Source: Sedimenticola sp.
GTDB lineage: Bacteria > Pseudomonadota > Gammaproteobacteria > Chromatiales > Chromatiaceae
Direction: 5' to 3'
NCBI GenBank assembly: GCA_030590525.1
Contig: JAUUYI010000074.1
Span: 1-8,399 of the forward strand
DNA: 8,399 nucleotides
The notes below the pieces were generated by a model that had not been told where the DNA came from, did no database searches, and saw only the letters and a program-made list of their open reading frames with translations. The translations under genes were made by a program, and so were the position numbers. Positions 7,008-8,399 of the stretch are shown here, piece by piece (position 1 is the stretch's first letter; every line of letters begins with the position of its first letter).

Positions 7008-7808
7008 TCACTTGGCAGCCTGTTTTTTTATCTGAAACCGTGGCTGGGACTCTGTGGGGCGCTCTTTGGCCCAGTCCGGGATCTCTTCTGCCATGCCATC
7101 CCAGGCGTTGCGCGGATAGGGGTAGGCGATGCGATACCACTGGCGCCCGCCGTGACAGCCGTAGCAGACATCACCATCCGCCTTGGCCGCCTCTTCAATG
7201 GCGTCCACCTTGAGAAAATTGACCTGATGCCGGTTGGTGCGTATACCCGTATGGCACAGCAGGCAATTGTTCTGGAAGGCTTCCCGGGACTCGGGCCAGG
7301 GACCCGGCAGCCCCATGACCTCATAGGGGTGAGCCCCATGGCACATCAGGCAGACATCAGGATTCACTTGCTTTCGCAGGGTAAAATCCGTGTTGGCCTG
7401 GTCGGGCACTATCGGTGCCTCCTCACGCGGATCCATTCCCTGGTGGCAGGTATTGCATTTCAACTCCATCAGTTCTTTGGCCAGCGGGCCGGTCAGGTGG
7501 CGCTGGTGGAATGTCATCTGGGGGCCTTCGTAGGTGTGCAGCGTCTGGTACCAGGCAAGTGCCTCTGATGCCCTGACCCCGGCCGGCGACTGCTGCAGAA
7601 CATTACGCTCCAGAACCTCCTGATGACAGCTGAGACACTGCTCATCCGTCGCCTGATCAATATCCGGCTTGAAATGGGAGGGGTGCCAACGGGCACGCTC
7701 ATAGTTTATCCCTGCCCCTGCCGGATCGCCTGCCAAGGCACTCCCCGTTCCTGTTATCAAAAAAGACAGAAACAGAATGGAAGGCAGCTTCATCTTTTCC
7801 ATCGTCAT
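7008..7808 (-). CDS. Periplasmic pentaheme c-type cytochrome
   Basis: This 266-residue protein starts with a Sec signal peptide: basic MTMEKMK, then a hydrophobic run, with likely cleavage after ALA at 24-26. It has five CxxCH heme-attachment motifs: C58-C61-H62, C118-C121-H122, C153-C156-H157, C182-C185-H186 and C215-C218-H219. Several other histidines (for example H42, H45, H91, H101, H104, H160, H194) could be distal ligands. The family is not certain. The heme count matches NrfB, but the protein is longer and the motif spacing wider, and DmsE/MtrA-type proteins have ten hemes. As the first gene of the operon, with no DmsC/NrfD-type membrane subunit encoded, it probably brings electrons from a membrane quinol dehydrogenase to the iron-sulfur subunit. 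GAGGAG (7815-7820), six bases before the ATG, supports the start. Its TGA stop lies 26 bases from the catalytic gene's preferred ATG. Confidence 0.9.
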   Translation of the reverse strand: MTMEKMKLPSILFLSFLITGTGSALAGDPAGAGINYERARWHPSHFKPDIDQATDEQCLSCHQEVLERNVLQQSPAGVRASEALAWYQTLHTYEGPQMTFHQRHLTGPLAKELMELKCNTCHQGMDPREEAPIVPDQANTDFTLRKQVNPDVCLMCHGAHPYEVMGLPGPWPESREAFQNNCLLCHTGIRTNRHQVNFLKVDAIEEAAKADGDVCYGCHGGRQWYRIAYPYPRNAWDGMAEEIPDWAKERPTESQPRFQIKKQAAK

Positions 7809-7845
7809 TGCTCACTCCTCTCCCCGAACAAGCCTTACGGTCTTG

Positions 7846-7990
7846 ACCCGCATTTCTCACCCGCCTTCTGCGACGAAGAAAAGCCACTCACCGCCCCTCT
7901 CTACTGACCTGGGCAGCCACTCTCAACCCGTTATTTTGACAAACCGCGCAGCGGTTTTATCTGTGGCAAAAGCGGGTGAGAAATGCAGGT
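7846..7990. repeat. MITE-like long inverted repeat upstream of the operon
   Basis: GCATTTCTCACCCGC (7850-7864) and GCGGGTGAGAAATGC (7972-7986) are perfect 15-bp inverted copies. Allowing two mismatches, the arms extend to about 22 bp each (7846-7867 and 7969-7990). The interior is non-coding and holds a perfect 7-bp hairpin (7941-7957). Size and structure suggest a second small non-autonomous element, unrelated in sequence to the one at 2786-2951. It occupies most of the leader of the cytochrome gene, so it may carry or disrupt the operon promoter. I could not call a convincing promoter, FNR site or sigma-54 site here. Confidence 0.55.
7941..7957. repeat. Short perfect hairpin inside the upstream element
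   Basis: AAACCGC (7941-7947) and GCGGTTT (7951-7957) pair perfectly around the loop GCA. It sits in the interior of the larger inverted repeat, about 130-170 bases before the cytochrome start codon. It could be an operator-like palindrome or simply part of the element's fold. Confidence 0.45.
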
Positions 7991-7997
7991 TAGATGC

Positions 7998-8029
7998 GGG
8001 GGCTGGCTGCAACGATGCATCCAGCCCCC
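7998..8029 (-). terminator. Strong GC-rich hairpin, probable terminator of the Met-Gly-Ser repeat gene
   Basis: GGGGGCTGG (7998-8006) pairs with CCAGCCCCC (8021-8029). After one C-T mismatch, TGCA pairs with TGCA around the loop ACGA. The hairpin lies about 40 bases after the stop codon of the minus-strand repeat-protein gene. No clear U-run follows on the minus strand, so intrinsic termination would be imperfect. A dispersed palindromic repeat or an mRNA 3'-end stabiliser are alternatives. Confidence 0.5.
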
Positions 8030-8069
8030 TCCTTGCGTTTAATCCGTCCATGGATTCAGACAACAGCGC

Positions 8070-8399
8070 CTAACGCCAGCCGGACATTCCGCCCATGCCG
8101 GACATTCCGCCCATGCCGCCCATACCGGACATTCCGCCCATGCCGCCCATACCGGACATTCCGCCCATGCCGGACATTCCGCCCATGCCGGACATTCCAC
8201 CCATGCCGGACATGCCACTCATGCCAGTTGCAGGATAGAAGAAGATCTGGCCCTGGGGAGTGATACGGAAATAGCCGCTCATGCCGGACATTCCGCCCAT
8301 GCCGCTCATGCCGGACATTCCGCCCATGCCGGACATTCCGCCCATACCGGACATTCCGCCCATGCCGGACATTCCGCCCATGCCGGACATTCCGCCCAT
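8070..8399 (-). CDS. Met-(Gly/Ser)-Gly tripeptide-repeat protein, partial
   Basis: I do not recognise this protein. The visible 109 residues end in SGWR and a TAG stop; the reading frame is still open at the right edge, so the true start may lie outside. Apart from one segment, every third residue is Met and the tripeptides are MGG or MSG, often alternating as the hexapeptide MGGMSG. That gives 30 Met in 109 residues, with no Cys or His. One non-repeat segment, YFRITPQGQIFFYPAT (residues 43-58, bases 8226-8273), splits the array and looks like a beta-hairpin. The minus strand is preferred because this frame gives the regular repeat, ends cleanly and is followed by a terminator-like hairpin; the plus-strand frames give Arg/Cys-rich shadows without a ribosome site. 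Possible roles are soft-metal (copper or silver) binding by thioethers, an oxidant sink, or a structural glycine-rich helix. None is shown. Confidence 0.65.
   Translation of the reverse strand: MGGMSGMGGMSGMGGMSGMGGMSGMGGMSGMSGMGGMSGMSGYFRITPQGQIFFYPATGMSGMSGMGGMSGMGGMSGMGGMSGMGGMGGMSGMGGMGGMSGMGGMSGWR
8079..8225. repeat. Tandem 18-bp repeat array, left block (coding)
   Basis: This is a second block of the same 18-base unit, encoding the C-terminal Met-Gly-Ser repeats. It includes 9-base insertions (CCGCCCATA type) that add an extra MGG tripeptide at two places. It is separated from the right block by the unique stretch 8226-8273. Confidence 0.85.
8274..8399. repeat. Tandem 18-bp repeat array, right block (coding)
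   Basis: This block has near-identical 18-base units (plus strand CCGGACATTCCGCCCATG) with some 9-base variants. It encodes the first part of the Met-Gly-Ser repeats and runs into the window edge. The unit-to-unit identity at synonymous sites suggests recent expansion by slippage or unequal exchange. Confidence 0.85.

Noticed and set aside
7008..7140. Longer N-terminus for the catalytic subunit, up to 53 extra residues
   Set aside because: It would overlap the cytochrome gene by over 130 bases and push the Tat motif to around residue 70. The ATG at 6981 has a good ribosome site and a normal Tat leader.
7994..8263. Plus-strand Arg/Cys-rich repeat protein
   Set aside because: The start has no ribosome site and begins inside the terminator-like hairpin. 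The minus-strand frame gives the regular Met-Gly-Ser pattern and a clean end.
8079..8399. CRISPR array
   Set aside because: The repeats are contiguous 18-bp units without unique spacers and keep a coding frame. The only unique stretch is a single 48-base coding insert.

Overview
The window looks like a chromosomal segment of a GC-rich, respiratory, Gram-negative bacterium. A gammaproteobacterium with sulfur or anaerobic respiratory metabolism would fit, but this is inferred from gene style and I cannot name a species. Most of it is a minus-strand gene cluster for a periplasmic molybdenum enzyme of the DMSO reductase family.

Layout, left to right: (1) a REP-like hairpin (13-37); (2) a plus-strand gene (93-1703) for an exported thioredoxin-NHL protein resembling NHLRC2; (3) a convergent minus-strand gene (2784-1705) for a multi-cluster ferredoxin-like protein, whose stop codon lies one base from that of the thioredoxin-NHL gene; (4) a 166-bp MITE-like element with 31-bp terminal inverted repeats (2786-2951), filling the gap between the ferredoxin gene and the next gene upstream; (5) a tight minus-strand operon, read right to left: pentaheme cytochrome c (7808-7008), Tat-exported molybdopterin catalytic subunit (6981-4417), four-cluster [4Fe-4S] subunit (4392-3727) and TorD/DmsD-type chaperone (3725-2949); (6) a 261-bp intergenic region with a second MITE-like inverted repeat and a strong hairpin; (7) the 3' part of a minus-strand gene running off the right edge, encoding a protein built almost wholly of Met-(Gly/Ser)-Gly tripeptides.

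How they may work together: the chaperone would guard folding, cofactor loading and Tat export of the catalytic subunit. The catalytic and four-cluster subunits would form a DmsAB-like dimer in the periplasm. No DmsC/NrfD-type membrane quinol oxidase is present. The pentaheme cytochrome encoded first in the operon is the likely electron donor, as multiheme cytochromes are in Shewanella-type DMSO reductase systems. The ferredoxin-like protein, with an internal NapF-like 'SRRG' segment, may serve in maturation or cytoplasmic electron supply. The substrate cannot be read from the sequence; an S-oxide, N-oxide or oxyanion is possible.

The most unusual points are a Cys-to-His change at one predicted ligand of the catalytic subunit's [4Fe-4S] cluster, the internal twin-arginine-like motif in the ferredoxin protein, the two MITE-like elements on either side of the four-gene operon, and the Met/Gly/Ser tripeptide-repeat protein.
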